A DNA stretch of 48,406 nt from Evernia prunastri (GCA_003184365.1 NKYR01000045.1:1-48406), one strand, 5' to 3'; positions 16,651-27,175 are shown, counted from the first letter of the stretch. Notes: generated by a model from the letters alone, not told the origin. Numbers and translations are program-made.

Positions 16651-17376
16651 TCTGGATTCGCCCTCTTTTCTATGTCTGGCCGATCTTATCATTAGCACCC
16701 AAGTGCGATAATTTGTCCTCTAAACAACTACTACCATCTAAACGGCCTTACATTCCTAATGGCTAATGGATCAACTTACTGCCAACCTCTCTGATCGTCG
16801 GATCAGTTGCTCGACACGCTTAAATCCTGCCTCCCTTCCTCCCATTATCGAAGTACTCTGGATTTGAAATACTCTGCCTAGACTATCTTTAATCATTCCC
16901 ATCAACTTGTCACGCAGTTTTCAGCAAGGTCTCGCTTCGGATGTTTACACGAGAGCTAAGACACTGGCACTGCACGCGTACCTATTCCAACCATAGATTT
17001 CATAACGTGGTGATTGTTGCATCGTTGCTCGTCAGCCTCGTCACTGTCCTCATCATCCTTTCCTTTTAGGAATGTTTCTTGTCCCATTTAACGATAGGTG
17101 CAGGCACGGGTAGCCACTTCATGAATTATGTCAATTTAATTCATGTAGGAAGCAGAATCGCGGGGTCATAGACTCAGTATCCATGATTTTCGAGTCTTGA
17201 TAATGCATTTGAGTGCTTGGCAATTTCGACTCATGTGATTCAGTAGTCGCTACGGAGGGGTATTGCGTAGGCAACTTCGAGAAGCACTGAAGCAGCCTGC
17301 GTAGCTACCCGAGGATCTTTTCGAAAACGGTCCTATGACCTCAGAGTCCCATAGACTTTGCATGAGCTGAGAGAAA
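16651..17376. other. Intergenic region, no gene seen
   Basis: Normal base composition with no domain-bearing frame. It separates the terpene synthase from the methyltransferase remnant and may hold the lost 5' half of the latter in unrecognisable form. Confidence 0.5.
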
Positions 17377-17514
17377 ATGGTGCACATCTTTCTGCCCATT
17401 ATGAAAACGGCGAGTAGCCAAGTTTGTATTGTCGCTGGAAATATCTGTGTTACAAGGTCCGACCACATGCTTGCGTGGATTGCACGATTCAGTCTTTTAA
17501 TTTTCCGAAAAACA

Positions 17515-17952
17515 CAATCGTATGACATTGTCCATGTCCGTCTACTCACCGCGGCAATGGATTCTGGTGACTGGGACCCTGCGGTTCGCAACCTCACCCA
17601 TCTTTCGAAGCCGGGCGGAACGCTTCAATGGGAGGAGTATAAGCTTTCAGATATGCAGTATCTAAGAGAAACGTTTCTGCAGCTCGCTTCATGGCATCAT
17701 ACTTCCGCGGGCTTATACGGAAAAGATCTTCTCCGGTTGGCATACGCTTCCTCAAATCCTGGTGGGAACGAGGCAGATCTTCACCGCCCATGTGACAGGG
17801 CCATTTTTCCTCTGGGCGAGACTCCTGTCGCACCGGCCTCGTTGCAGACGGGCGAGCTGGATAGGCTTGAGACTCAGGTCGATAGAGAGATTAGATCTGG
17901 ATGTTATTTTAGATAGGATATTCACATAGCCCTCGAATTCAAGCCGGACTAG
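17515..17952 (+). pseudogene. LaeA/UMTA-type methyltransferase remnant
   Basis: The plus-strand frame carries the second half of a SAM-dependent methyltransferase of the family found in many fungal metabolite clusters: SYDIVHVRLLTAAMDSGDWD (motif II region), LSKPGGTLQWEE (motif III region) and a C-terminal LDRLETQVDREIRSGCYFR. A TAG at 17914-17916 interrupts the end; the frame then continues with DIHIALEFKPD to a TAG at 17950-17952, as expected of the family's C-terminus. The glycine-rich SAM motif I (GTGTG) is missing upstream and the middle region is shortened. It is therefore a decayed gene. Its position beside the terpene synthase suggests a former cluster member; that is inference. Confidence 0.7.
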
Positions 17953-18404
17953 CATTTTCAGCTGGAAAGATGTACTACGAACATTTCAATATCCGACAAA
18001 GGGTTTGTCTATGCTATTACTCTTTCGGTTCGTGCACGATAGTGTAGGTGTGAAAGGGTTGAGATATATCCAGTCATACGAGATCTTGTTATTGGTTGAT
18101 TAATTAGGTTTATTACAAGGGAAACGTTTAGTAGACAAGACTCATATGTGTTTTGATGTACCAATCGAAAGGTTGTTTGCGATCAAACAAACAACCAAAC
18201 AATCCACGGACGGTCACGTGAGCCTACTAAGTTCTCCGTGGTCTTGGCACTACGTCTCTATTCCCACGACACTTCAAGTTACACACAGTTCTTACTCCGC
18301 ACACACCGTCCAGCTCAAGACGGGCAAACTATCAACATCCGACTCATTGATCTTGGCATCGGCCTCGAATTCGAGAAGCAGGACCTCTCAAATAGTCCAC
18401 CACC
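17953..18404. other. Intergenic region
   Basis: No gene seen. It presumably contains the promoter of the DNA-binding protein gene that starts at 18405. Confidence 0.45.
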
Positions 18405-19667
18405 ATGTTCGGTGTGTTACGTCCCAGCTCTCCGGAGCGGGAGCACATGCCAATCTCTCCTGGAGCCTCACCACCCCCAGCGCACTCCCTTGCTCCAATG
18501 CCCCCGAGCGAATTCAATTCCCGCGAAGAGCTGCTCGCCGGCTGCAAAGACTGGGCTGCTCACCAAGGCTTCGCAGTGGTCATCGCTCGCTCCCGAATCA
18601 ATCGCCTCTGGCTCAAATGCGACCGAGGCGGCACCTACGAGAACCGCCGCAACCTTACCCCCGAACAACGAAAGCGCAAGCGGGGCGAGAGTCGTCTGTT
18701 GGGATGTCAGTTCAAGATGCTGGCAAACGTAAAAAGAGATGGGATCTGGAAGGTCGAGACGGAAGTATCTGAGCATAACCATGGTCCCTCGGACGACCTG
18801 AGCGCGCATCCTACACTGAGGCGCATGACGGATGAGCAAGTGAATAAGGTGAACGAGATGTGCGATGCCGGTAGGAGCCCGGCCGAGACATTGGAGGAGT
18901 TGAGGACTCTGTGGCCAGATATCAAGGTGTTGACGAGGGACATCTACAACGCGAGGAAGAAGTACAAGACGCAGAAGGAGCTGGGAGAGCAGATACCTGG
19001 TCATATGGAGGAGCAGCAGCCCTTTGAGGACCCGAATGGCGTATTTCCTGGTCCGAGTACCAATGGAAGGTGGGCTTGGCTTGAGGACGGCGACGAGGTG
19101 ACGAGCAAGAAGTCCAAGAAGCGAAGGAGGACTGCTCCTGCACCACCAGCTAGCATGAACCCAGCGCTCGATCCGCAGCTACAGACTCCCAGTACATCAC
19201 ATCCCTCGCATCATCCTGTCTCAGAAGCAGGCCGACAACTTCTCAGTGACTTCAATCAAAAGCATTCTCAGCCAGGTCATCTGGGCAACCCTCAACCTCG
19301 GTACAGATACGATTCAGCGCCAAACACTTATCCACGCCAACCTAACACAAACGGCTCATCTGATCATTTCCCATCTTTCCAAAACCCGGAAGACGAATCC
19401 AACACCGTTCCACGATATCCTAACCACCAAGCCAACACCTCTCCATCCCACCTGCGTTCTCAACGCCAGAACGCTCCTACCGCGCCCATGTCCGCAGCGG
19501 CTGGTACGTCCGATACCTCCGCTAACGACACGTCAGGAGTACCAAAAGCGCAGAGCGGGCAGATAATTATGTCGAAGATTGAGCAAATGGAAAAGGAGCA
19601 GCGGGAACAAAAGGAGGTGTTGGAAAAGATACTGGGGGCCATGAAGACGGGAAAGGGGGCTAGATGA
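18405..19667 (+). CDS. FAR1/WRKY-GCM1-type DNA-binding protein (420 aa)
   Basis: Single-exon gene starting at ATG 18405. Residues 40-128 form a compact zinc-binding DNA-binding domain of the FAR1/AFT/WRKY-GCM1 superfamily: C72, C101 and the EHNH pair H124/H126 make a C-x28-C-x22-H-x-H arrangement, with WLKCDRGG and a basic stretch (RKRKRG) between. A helical segment follows (about 135-190). The middle is disordered, Pro/Ser/Asn-rich, with a basic KKSKKRRRT patch that could be a nuclear signal (about 235). The last 40 residues form a Glu/Lys-rich coiled coil (KIEQMEKEQREQKEVLEKIL), a likely dimerisation element. This domain is known both from Mutator-like transposases and from transcription factors derived from them; no transposase domain is present here, so a regulator is more likely. 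Confidence 0.8.
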   Translation: MFGVLRPSSPEREHMPISPGASPPPAHSLAPMPPSEFNSREELLAGCKDWAAHQGFAVVIARSRINRLWLKCDRGGTYENRRNLTPEQRKRKRGESRLLGCQFKMLANVKRDGIWKVETEVSEHNHGPSDDLSAHPTLRRMTDEQVNKVNEMCDAGRSPAETLEELRTLWPDIKVLTRDIYNARKKYKTQKELGEQIPGHMEEQQPFEDPNGVFPGPSTNGRWAWLEDGDEVTSKKSKKRRRTAPAPPASMNPALDPQLQTPSTSHPSHHPVSEAGRQLLSDFNQKHSQPGHLGNPQPRYRYDSAPNTYPRQPNTNGSSDHFPSFQNPEDESNTVPRYPNHQANTSPSHLRSQRQNAPTAPMSAAAGTSDTSANDTSGVPKAQSGQIIMSKIEQMEKEQREQKEVLEKILGAMKTGKGAR

Positions 19668-20911
19668 TGAGCTCGGATGGTTTAAGGTCTTTAAGATACG
19701 ATCTGCGCTTTCCAAAACAGCCTAGGCTGACGGTCTTAGACGTGGGGATTGTCGCTGCGCGTTGTCATGCAATGGGGTGCTTTGCAGCGGATTGTAGAGC
19801 GGCTTGCACAAAATGAAAAAGACGTTTAGCTCAACGGCAGGCAATTAGATACCCATGTTACAAGCGGCATTTACGTTCATTTAGCTTTGCCCATATATCA
19901 CCCTAGTAATAATCACTACCGTGACGAAGAAAAGCCCTTGTCACTCCTTGGCTTTGACACTCTGCTTGTAATACAACAGTAAGTAAACTTATCCACTCAA
20001 TCGTAATTCCGAACGTCAAACCGCTGCAGGAACACGAAGGGTTCCGGGCTTAATCGACCGAACCCCTACGGAAACAGCATTCATTGGAATGGAAGGAACC
20101 CTATACTATCTACAGACCAACTGAGTTGCCCCGTTTCAGTCTTCACGTCGTGCTTCGACTCCTGGAAACACAGCGGAAAGGGAAAGGGGAGGAGGCGACG
20201 CACTCTGCAGGATTGGCTTGGATTGCCCGTTCGTTTTACGAGTGGAGGTGTGTGTGTGTGTATGTATGTGTCATTTTAAAGAGAGGTTACAATTGGTGGA
20301 TCAGAACGGCTTCGTGTGGGTTTTGGTTGGACGGTTGAAGCGAGATTGTTGTCGGTAAGGTGAGGTGGCGTGGTGTTGTGGGCATTCTTAGAATTGTTGA
20401 GGAAAGCATGGAAGAGGGCAAGAGCGGACTTTGGGGCCTTGAGCAGGCATTAGGTATTTCTGGGGGGTGGGAGAAGAGATTAGACGTCGCTTTTGGAGCT
20501 CTGGACATGTGGGACAGGTGGAAAGGAGGAACGAGAGGAAGGAAATTTAAAACTTGGCGATAGAATTACTAGAGAGCAGCTGTCGGTCTGGAACGATCAT
20601 GGGGTGCTGACTTCGGTGGACTCGGACGGTGCTGGAGGATAGTAGATAAGGGGTTGAGCGTGCATTGCCAAACACTTTGGGCAAAGCTCGTCGAAACTGT
20701 TATGGGGTTAGTTATTTTCCCCGAACCGCAAGGTGCTTATAGACAAAGCTATGTATTAGGCAGGGTTGTCCAGGAGGTAATATGGATGCTCTTTCAGCAT
20801 GGAAGGACTAGACTGTTTAGCTGGTTGATGATGATGGGATGACTTCATAAGTTGTTTGTTGATAAGGTAGCGAACTCGTCTTACAATGGCAGAACCATGT
20901 TTGCTTGCTCC
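19668..20911. other. Intergenic region with GT microsatellite
   Basis: About 1.2 kb without a convincing gene between convergent genes. It has a (GT)n/(GTAT)n microsatellite at 20249-20270. Short frames at 20084-20338 and 20360-20563 look like chance openings in G-rich sequence. Confidence 0.5.
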
Positions 20912-21978
20912 CTAGGCCTGTTTTGCCATTCTCATGGTTGTGCGTAAGATTCCTGGTTTAGGATTTTTTCGAGTTCGCCCAATCGCTTCAACTAAGCCCC
21001 TTCTCGCCTTCAACAAGTCTTTCCTCAAAGCGAATTCGTTCCTCCGAACCTTATCAAAAATATCCACCCGACAATCTCCACCCTGCTCCATGGACCTCAG
21101 AGCCTCTTCTACCTGGTCCTCGAATTGGTCGTAGTGTAGTGCGATGAAGGTGGTAACGAGCTTGCGGAGGGGCTCTTCTCCGCTCTCAGGCTTAGTGGTA
21201 TGTGCATACACGTACCGGACCAGTGTCATAATACTGCTCATCACGGGCTTACTTGCAACACGATCACCGCGTGCCCAAAGGCTCACAGATTTCCGCGAGA
21301 GAGCCTCAGTGAACACCAACAGGATTCGGAGACACTGAAAGACTTCCGCTTGAAGGACGGGGAGAAGCATGTAATCTGCCAGGGCATAGAGCTTGGCGTG
21401 CGCGAGCAGGGACGCTTCGAAATCCATGCCACTCTTGAATGCCTCGGACTCTGTCGTCCACTGCTGCAAGGCTTCGGCGTAAGGAGATGCAAGCTCTGAC
21501 CCGGTTTTGTTAAAGCAGATGTTTGCGAGAGGTGTCAACGGTCGTTTCGGACCTATTGCGCTTTTGAACTCTGGCGTGCTCGGAGGACCAGCTTTAATGC
21601 CCAGGTTCGAAAACACGGATGCCTCTGTGGCGCGAAGTGTCGAATTTCCTTCTGGCGCTGATTTTGACGCCTTTGCTAGCCAGGGAATGTCATAGTCGCC
21701 CGTGGAAAGCCACTCGAGGAACCGGCCGACTGTCTCAGGGTCCCAGTCCTTCAGCACAATGCAACGATCCAAGCAGCATTTCCATATGACTTGCACCACG
21801 GCTTTCAGCCTCTCGGACTTTTCTAGCACGCGAGCGTGGGCTGTGAAGATTGTGTTACTAGGACCAGCAACGATCTCGAACGTAGGTCCCGTGGAAGGGC
21901 TGGACAAAGGGTCGTTAGATCAAACAGAGCAGATCGTTGGGTGGATCTTCCTCACCTTGAGAAGGCCATATTTGACAT
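20912..21978 (-). CDS. BTB/POZ domain protein (336 aa, two exons)
   Basis: Exons on the minus strand: 21978-21956 (23 nt) and 21899-20912, with a 56-bp GT-AG intron. The tiny first exon supplies the start (Met-Ser-Asn-Met-Ala-Phe-Ser); the long frame alone has no ATG at its N-terminus. Residues about 16-80 fit a fungal BTB/POZ fold: FEIVAGPSNTIFTAHARVLE, then a linker and IVLKDWDPETVGRFLEWLST. The C-terminal ~200 residues contain a helical segment with HAKLYALADYMLLPVL, the usual continuation in fungal BTB proteins. BTB domains mediate dimerisation or Cullin-3 binding; the role here is unknown. The start of Erv2's 3' end lies 492 bp upstream on the same strand. Confidence 0.8.
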
Positions 21979-22470
21979 ACTGATAGCCCTTGTGATGTTA
22001 ATCAGTGGTAGTTGCTGTGACGGATGTTGATTTAGTGAAAGGCGAGAAAAGGTCGCTCACTGCCTGGGTGACTGGATTGGATAGTGAAGAGTCGATCTAG
22101 GGATTGCTCGCGATGACTGTTGTAAAAAAGCAATTTCGCTCGAACGATATCAGCAGAGTTACTATCACGCGCCTTAATTATATATTGCAGTCACAGAGCA
22201 CTGCTACCACGGGGCAGGAGGGTTAGCCGCAGTCGGTGGGCATTCCCAGTTTCAATTCAACTTGACCTCACATGCACCTGCCTTCAGATGGATGGCTTTC
22301 CAAAATTCTTATTGAAAATGATTTTCCGATGAAAACGCCATATCTATGCAACCGGGTATCCGCAAAAGGTCCAAAACTACAAACCAAGCTACGTACTCAA
22401 CCTCCTCCAGTAGGCCTATTAGAAGCAGATGGGTATCAGCACCTGGGTGGCAACTTCGAGAGCGCATCTC
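21979..22470. other. Intergenic region, BTB promoter side
   Basis: Between the Erv2 gene end and the BTB gene start, both on the minus strand. I see no gene. A short frame at 22272-22616 on the plus strand is antisense to the Erv2 3' end and has no domain. Confidence 0.45.
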
Positions 22471-23120
22471 TTACCCTAGCTTCTCCACCTCTGTATCTAT
22501 CCTATCCGTATTCGTCGCCTTTTTATCCTTCTTGTCATCCTCCTCAGCGCACCCACAATCGTAAAAGTCTCCAATGTTGGAGCAGTCGAACAGCTCTTTG
22601 TGCAAAGACTTATTGACCTCGTTATGGACGTGACAGGCCCACGCTGCAGCGGATGAACGCGACGAGACTTGCGGAGGGAATTTGTTGAGGATCTGACGGA
22701 AATGGCCAGCACATTCGCCACTTAGTACCAGCATCAGTAAAGCTCCAACGAGAGACTGTCCTCTTGGCATTCGAACACTCACCATGGATAAAGCCGCGCA
22801 AAGAGATGTATGTAGGAAAAGAGCGCCATCTGCTCGTCCTGGGAAGGCTTGTCCGGGAACTTCGCCATTGTCGTATGAAGCAATTTCCACGCAGCCCTTC
22901 CTAATTCCGCTTTTACAGTCTCATTCCCAATCTTGCCCATGATTGCATCCCCTTTCAGTACATTATCGTCCACGCTGACCTGGTGTATGGGAACGGAGCT
23001 GAAGGCCGCATCTAGATTCTTTCGTGCGGAGAATGTCCAACTCAGGAGCGAGACAAGACCTACCGCTGCAACCAGTAAGAGGAGTAAGCGTCGATTTGGT
23101 ACCGTGCTAGGAGTAGGCAT
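22471..23120 (-). CDS. ERV2: ERV2-like FAD-linked sulfhydryl oxidase (195 aa)
   Basis: Small ER flavoprotein that makes disulphides de novo with oxygen as acceptor and passes them to PDI. Exons on the minus strand: 23120-22783 and 22720-22471, intron 62 bp. The splice restores YPCGECAGHF, so the active-site C113-G-E-C116 straddles the junction. Other marks: a signal-anchor helix (residues 12-29), ELGRAAWKLLHT in the first helix of the Erv fold, ACHVHNEVNKSL in the FAD-binding helix, and a C-terminal CGC (C168, C170), which matches the shuttle disulphide of yeast Erv2. Length is close to yeast Erv2 (196). The upstream GTG-initiated extension is not used; ATG 23120 gives the expected N-terminus. 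Divergent from BCAT. Confidence 0.92.
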
Positions 23121-23544
23121 TTCGCGCCCAAAACTGGGGCGGTAGCAGGATGTAGGCTCTTCAGGTAGAGTCACGCAGTTCCATGAGCGGTCATCTCAAG
23201 GCGCGAAGTTTATTCAATGGCGGACAACACGTGGCATATATCATAGAAGGAGAATGCGCAAGACATCTAGAGCCTTTAAAGGACACTCATTAGATGAGAT
23301 ATCTACGGTAAACGAGGGTTCTGAAGTCACAATTCCGTAAGGCTGAAAGAGCGCTTATCGTCGGCCCCGTCGGTCATTATTTATGCATGCAAAGGATTCA
23401 GAATTCACCGATCTCGCCGCTCCCAAAGTCTCACTTTATAAATATCATGCCACCTTCTATCATGCCACCTTCTCACCTTCCTCTCGGCTTCAGTATCTAG
23501 AAATTGAAACATATCACACCAATTGCCCCCGAAAGCCCTCCAAA
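23121..23544. promoter_or_regulatory. Shared region between Erv2 and BCAT starts
   Basis: 424 bp between two divergent start codons. It includes a CACCTTCTATCATGCCACCTT direct repeat (TATCATGCCACCTTCT twice, about 23444-23475) close to the BCAT start. No operator can be defined from sequence alone. Confidence 0.4.
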
Positions 23545-24775
23545 ATGCCGTTCCCTCCGCCGCCTGTAGAGACAATTGGTCTTGTACCACCTCTCCAATC
23601 CTCGGGATCGTTGCTGACAGTTGTGCAGATTGGGACAACATTGGCTTCAAAGTCCGCGAAGGCATGTGTGGACCTGCAGTAATCGCACTTATTCAACGCT
23701 TACGACTGATGCAGTGAATGGTCACATCGAATCACGCTACACCGTCAAGACTGGCAAATGGAGCGAACCCCAATTCGTCGAGGACCCCTTTCTCCGCATT
23801 CATGGCATGGCACCTGCCCTGAACTACGGTGAGCAAGCGTTCGAAGGGATCAAAGCATTCCGAACGCCAGACGACCAAATAGCCATCTTCCGCACTATAT
23901 CCAATGCGAAACGAATGGCTCACTCCGCCGGATTCGTTGCAATACCACCCATACCTGAAGCACATTTCATCAAATGCTGCCACCTAGCAGTAGGGCTCAA
24001 CGCCGAGCATGTCCCTCCTCATTACACTGGTGCTGCCATGTACATTCGGCCTCTAGTATTTGGAAGCTCGGCACACCTCGGACTGACCCCGCCCGAGGAG
24101 TACACCTTCACTGTCTTCGTGCTGCCCGTCGGCGTCTTTCATGGTGTCCATGCGGTTGATGCCTTGATTCTTGAGGAGTTCGACAGAGCTGCGCCGGAAG
24201 GCACGGGATCAGCCAAGTTAGGAGGAAATTATGGGCCTGTTCTGAAATGGAGTGAAAGAGCAAAGAATGACGGCTTCGGTATCACGTTGCATTTAGATAG
24301 CAGGACAAAGACTGAGGTTGACGAATTCTCGACATCCGGCTTCGTTGGAGTGCATAAAGAGGGAGAGAAGTATACAGTGGTCGTGCCGGACAGCAAGAGT
24401 GTCATCAAAAGCGTCACATCCGACAGCGTTTGCGAGATCGCAAAGTCTTTCGGTTGGACGGTGGAATGTCGACCCATCAAGTACGATGAGATATCCACAT
24501 TTAATGAGGTCATGGCCGCTGGCACGGCTGCCGCGTTGGTACCTATCAGGTCTATCACTATGAGGTCGAGAAACGATAAGTTCACATATCAAGGCGGAAG
24601 CGAGGACCCTGGACCGGCGTGCAAGAAGCTTTTGACTACACTGAAGTCAATACAACAGGGGAAGACGAAAGACTCGTTCGGATGGTTGGATTACGTGAAA
24701 GAACCTGAAGGGTTTCCGAGCACTAACGGGGTCTCAACGAACGGCGTGGGCGCCAGTGTAGAGCAGCTGCCATAG
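23545..24775 (+). CDS. Branched-chain amino acid aminotransferase (375 aa)
   Basis: PLP enzyme that exchanges amino groups between leucine, isoleucine or valine and 2-oxoglutarate. Exons: 23545-23578 (34 nt), 23629-23661 (33 nt), 23715-24775. The first intron is GT-AG; the second begins GCATGT and ends CAG, a GC-AG intron, the only choice that keeps the frame (IDWDNIGFKVRE then VNGHIESRY). Key features: FLRIHGMAPALNYGEQAFEG, the PLP lysine K190 in GSAKLGGNYG, EFSTSGFVGV (an atypical version of the usual E-x-x-x-x-N segment) and AGTAAALVPIRSI for the cofactor phosphate. There is no obvious mitochondrial presequence, so it may be a cytosolic or pathway-specific paralogue. Confidence 0.9.
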
Positions 24776-25292
24776 ATCAAGAAGCGGTCACAGGTTTTAC
24801 TTGGCTCGCCAGCCATTGGAAGCTTGCAGGATTTTCTTTTTTCTTGGCGTTCTCTCATTCTCCCTCAAATCGACTCAAAAGCCCTGTCGTCTCAACAAGA
24901 CTTTTCCCTTCTGTCTTCTCTCTTTACCAAATACGATACTATTTTACTTGATGCCAAGCTCATGCACGTGGGGAAAATGTCCCCCCTTTATCTTGGCTTC
25001 CTTCGCGAGTCATAACACAATTTTTCAGAGAATTATATAATGCATTATACCGCTCGTCGATATAAATTACCCCTTAATTTTCTTCATCTCCCCCATCAGA
25101 CAAAGAAAGTCCCATCTCTCAAGCAAGCATTCTTCGAACCATCCTTTCACTCTGCTCAACGAGTTCCCATACTCATACACACATCCGATCCAATCCAACT
25201 TTACAGATCCTGCAAAGCCAATCCGGACAGTCAAATCACACAGCCCAATCACACAGCCAGTCAACAAAATTCCACCTCACGCATCCACAGCA
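24776..25292. other. Intergenic region
   Basis: 3' region of BCAT and 5' region of the next gene, with pyrimidine-rich stretches typical of fungal promoters. No separate gene seen. Confidence 0.45.
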
Positions 25293-25748
25293 ATGGACCC
25301 TACCGCTCCCAACGGCCACGTCGCCAACCCCACACAGCACCACCAGACCACCAACCAAACGCACAAAACCGCCAAACCAACCCAGCCGACACTCTCAAAA
25401 CCAGCCATCGCCGCCCACTTCGCCAAGTTCGCCCAGGAGAGGAAATGCTCGTCCGGCATCCTGTGCGCCAACGTATCCGACCGCGCCCGCGACGTCTACG
25501 TCAAGGGCCAGCTGCTCGACCGCTTCGGGAGCGAGTTCGGCATGAGCGTGGCCGATGCCAAGCAGGTCGTGGAGGAGGAAATGGGCAGGCGGTATGCGCC
25601 CAATCCGTGGGATGCGCCGGGGCCGAGACGGCCGAGGCGGATTCAGAAGGTAGAGGAGGAGGAGGAGGAGGAGGAGGAGTCGACGGGGGGGTTGCGGTAT
25701 AGCGAGGAGCAGTGGGATCTTTTTGAGGGGTTTCTGGGGTATAGGTGA
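25293..25748 (+). CDS. Hypothetical protein, 151 aa, acidic tract
   Basis: Single open frame from ATG 25293, preceded by a C/A-rich leader and strongly biased to G/C at third positions compared with its flanks, which supports real coding. The N-terminal 40 residues are Thr/Gln/Asn/Pro-rich and probably disordered. Residues 45-100 form a compact, helix-prone domain (ERKCSSGILCANVSDRARDV, LLDRFGSEFGMSVADAKQVV). Then come a Pro/Arg segment, a run of about nine Glu encoded by GAG repeats (about 25653-25679) and a conserved-looking end (YSEEQWDLFEGFLGYR). I do not recognise a family. Confidence 0.6.
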   Translation: MDPTAPNGHVANPTQHHQTTNQTHKTAKPTQPTLSKPAIAAHFAKFAQERKCSSGILCANVSDRARDVYVKGQLLDRFGSEFGMSVADAKQVVEEEMGRRYAPNPWDAPGPRRPRRIQKVEEEEEEEEESTGGLRYSEEQWDLFEGFLGYR

Positions 25749-26050
25749 TTTTTTGGGTTGGGGGAGTAATTGGGATGTTCTGTTGTGTTAGGTCATTTGA
25801 TTGCGATGGATTGTACGAGCTGGAGGGAGGGGGGTCTTTTTGAATATCGTCTCGAGTTTCAGCGATGTCATGGGGGACTCTGGAGTTTTGATGAATCTTT
25901 CTTGGGCAGCGCGGTGGGAATGTTCATGGCGTTACTGGGAGGTTTTTGGAATCGGCCTTCATGTTTGAGGTTTTACGTTGGAGACCATTGTATTTGTAGC
26001 TGCTCGACGCTAGTCTATACAATTATCATGGTTATTTTCTACTTTATCAA
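25749..26050. other. Intergenic region
   Basis: No gene seen; presumably the 3' untranslated region of the preceding gene. An open frame at 25770-26054 has no recognisable features. Confidence 0.4.
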
Positions 26051-26440
26051 CTAACCAAGCTTGAATCGCGCTGAACTTTGACGGGATCCAACTTTTCCTC
26101 CTGAGCGCAGTCCATCCGCATCATCAGCCTTGTACTTGATAGCAGTCGTTTCGCTTGCGCAATTTTCGAAACGAACGGCATAGCCAACCAGTCCGCCAAG
26201 CTTGATCTCCATCTCTTCACCAGCTCTTTTAGCGACACTCATGGCTGCTGCTCTTCGAGCCTGCGGGCATCCGATGAGCGTAGCCGTCTTCGTAGAGAAA
26301 CTGGGTAAGTTGGGTCGTCTTCCCCGTTCTGCGATAAATTTTCTTCTCTTGGGGTTCCGATTGAGGCAACTTTTCATAGTCATATGTTGCCCTTGTAGCT
26401 TTTACTATTCCATGCCGAATGAGTCGAATCTTAGAAAAGA
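26051..26440 (-). pseudogene. DEAH-box RNA helicase relic
   Basis: The minus strand holds the first motifs of a spliceosomal-type DEAH helicase (Prp2/Prp22/Prp43 group) in broken frames: a Walker A remnant RTGKTTQLTQFLYEDGYA (about 26290-26345), then in another frame motif Ia, IGCPQARRAAAMSVAKRAGE (about 26215-26280), and EIKLGGLVGYAVRFENCASE (about 26130-26205). A deletion and frame change lie between GYA and IGCPQ, the glycine-rich part of Walker A is damaged, and the DEAH box and all later motifs are missing. This is a truncated, inactive copy. Confidence 0.7.
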
Positions 26441-26618
26441 CAAACTCAACAAGTTTCAAGGTTTATATTGTACTGCGGCCAGGTACCGAAACGTTTCGGT
26501 ATCAACCCGGAAGATATCGACAAATTCTCGTGGACTGTTGGGAGGTGGGGAAAGAGAGGGGGGTTCTTTTCATTTTCAAGGCTCGAGCTATGGTGGTTTC
26601 TTTCGCGAATTGCATCTG

Positions 26619-27175
26619 TTTAAGGAGTGAAGCCTAAAATCAACATAAGTTTAGGAAGACTCCACCCCTGGGACTGCAAGCATGTCCGACAAGATGTCTG
26701 TTGAATGACATTCTTTTAGGGATGAAGCCTAAACGGACTGCAAGTTTTTGTGGGAGATTGCGGATTTGACAGGATCTGTTTTAGGGACCAGGCCTCAAAG
26801 CGACGGAAGATTGCAATCCCAAAAATCTATTTGCTGGATCGTTGTGATGACTTATTCATTGAATAACATCTTTTCAAGGGAAAAGCTTGAGGACGAAATA
26901 GATATTACCATGCTTCAACGCCTTCAACCACAAGTATCTTTCACAACTCGTCGGCTTAGGTGGTATGTTTTGCAGGGATAAAACCCGAATTTGACATAAG
27001 AGTAGAAATATTCACCGCCTCAGCTTGCATATATCTTTGACAACTTGTTGGTTGGAAAATATCCTTCGAGGAAACTAACCCCAAATGATCGGAAGTTTTT
27101 GAAGACCTAGCCTTTCACACTGGAAGATTCAACCGCGCAGATTGCAAATGTTTTTATCGACTTGCCAGTCGTAAT
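26619..27175. repeat. Degenerate ~95-bp tandem repeat, about six units
   Basis: Unit starts, marked by a motif like TTTAGGGATGAAGCCTAAA, are at about 26619, 26715, 26780, 26873, 26968 and 27063, giving a period near 95 bp with one short unit of about 65 bp. A second conserved block late in each unit resembles TTGCA..TCTTTGACAACTTGTTGG. The units are strongly diverged. No open frame runs through them and the period is not a multiple of three, so it is probably an old non-coding satellite or minisatellite. Confidence 0.7.

Noticed and set aside
20084..20842. Three plus-strand frames between the FAR1-type and BTB genes
   Set aside because: They contain a GT microsatellite and G-rich sequence, with no domain or splice pattern.
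26619..27175. CRISPR-like or coding interpretation of the periodic sequence
   Set aside because: Units are diverged, spacing varies, there is no open frame, and this is a fungal genome; a degenerate tandem repeat explains it.
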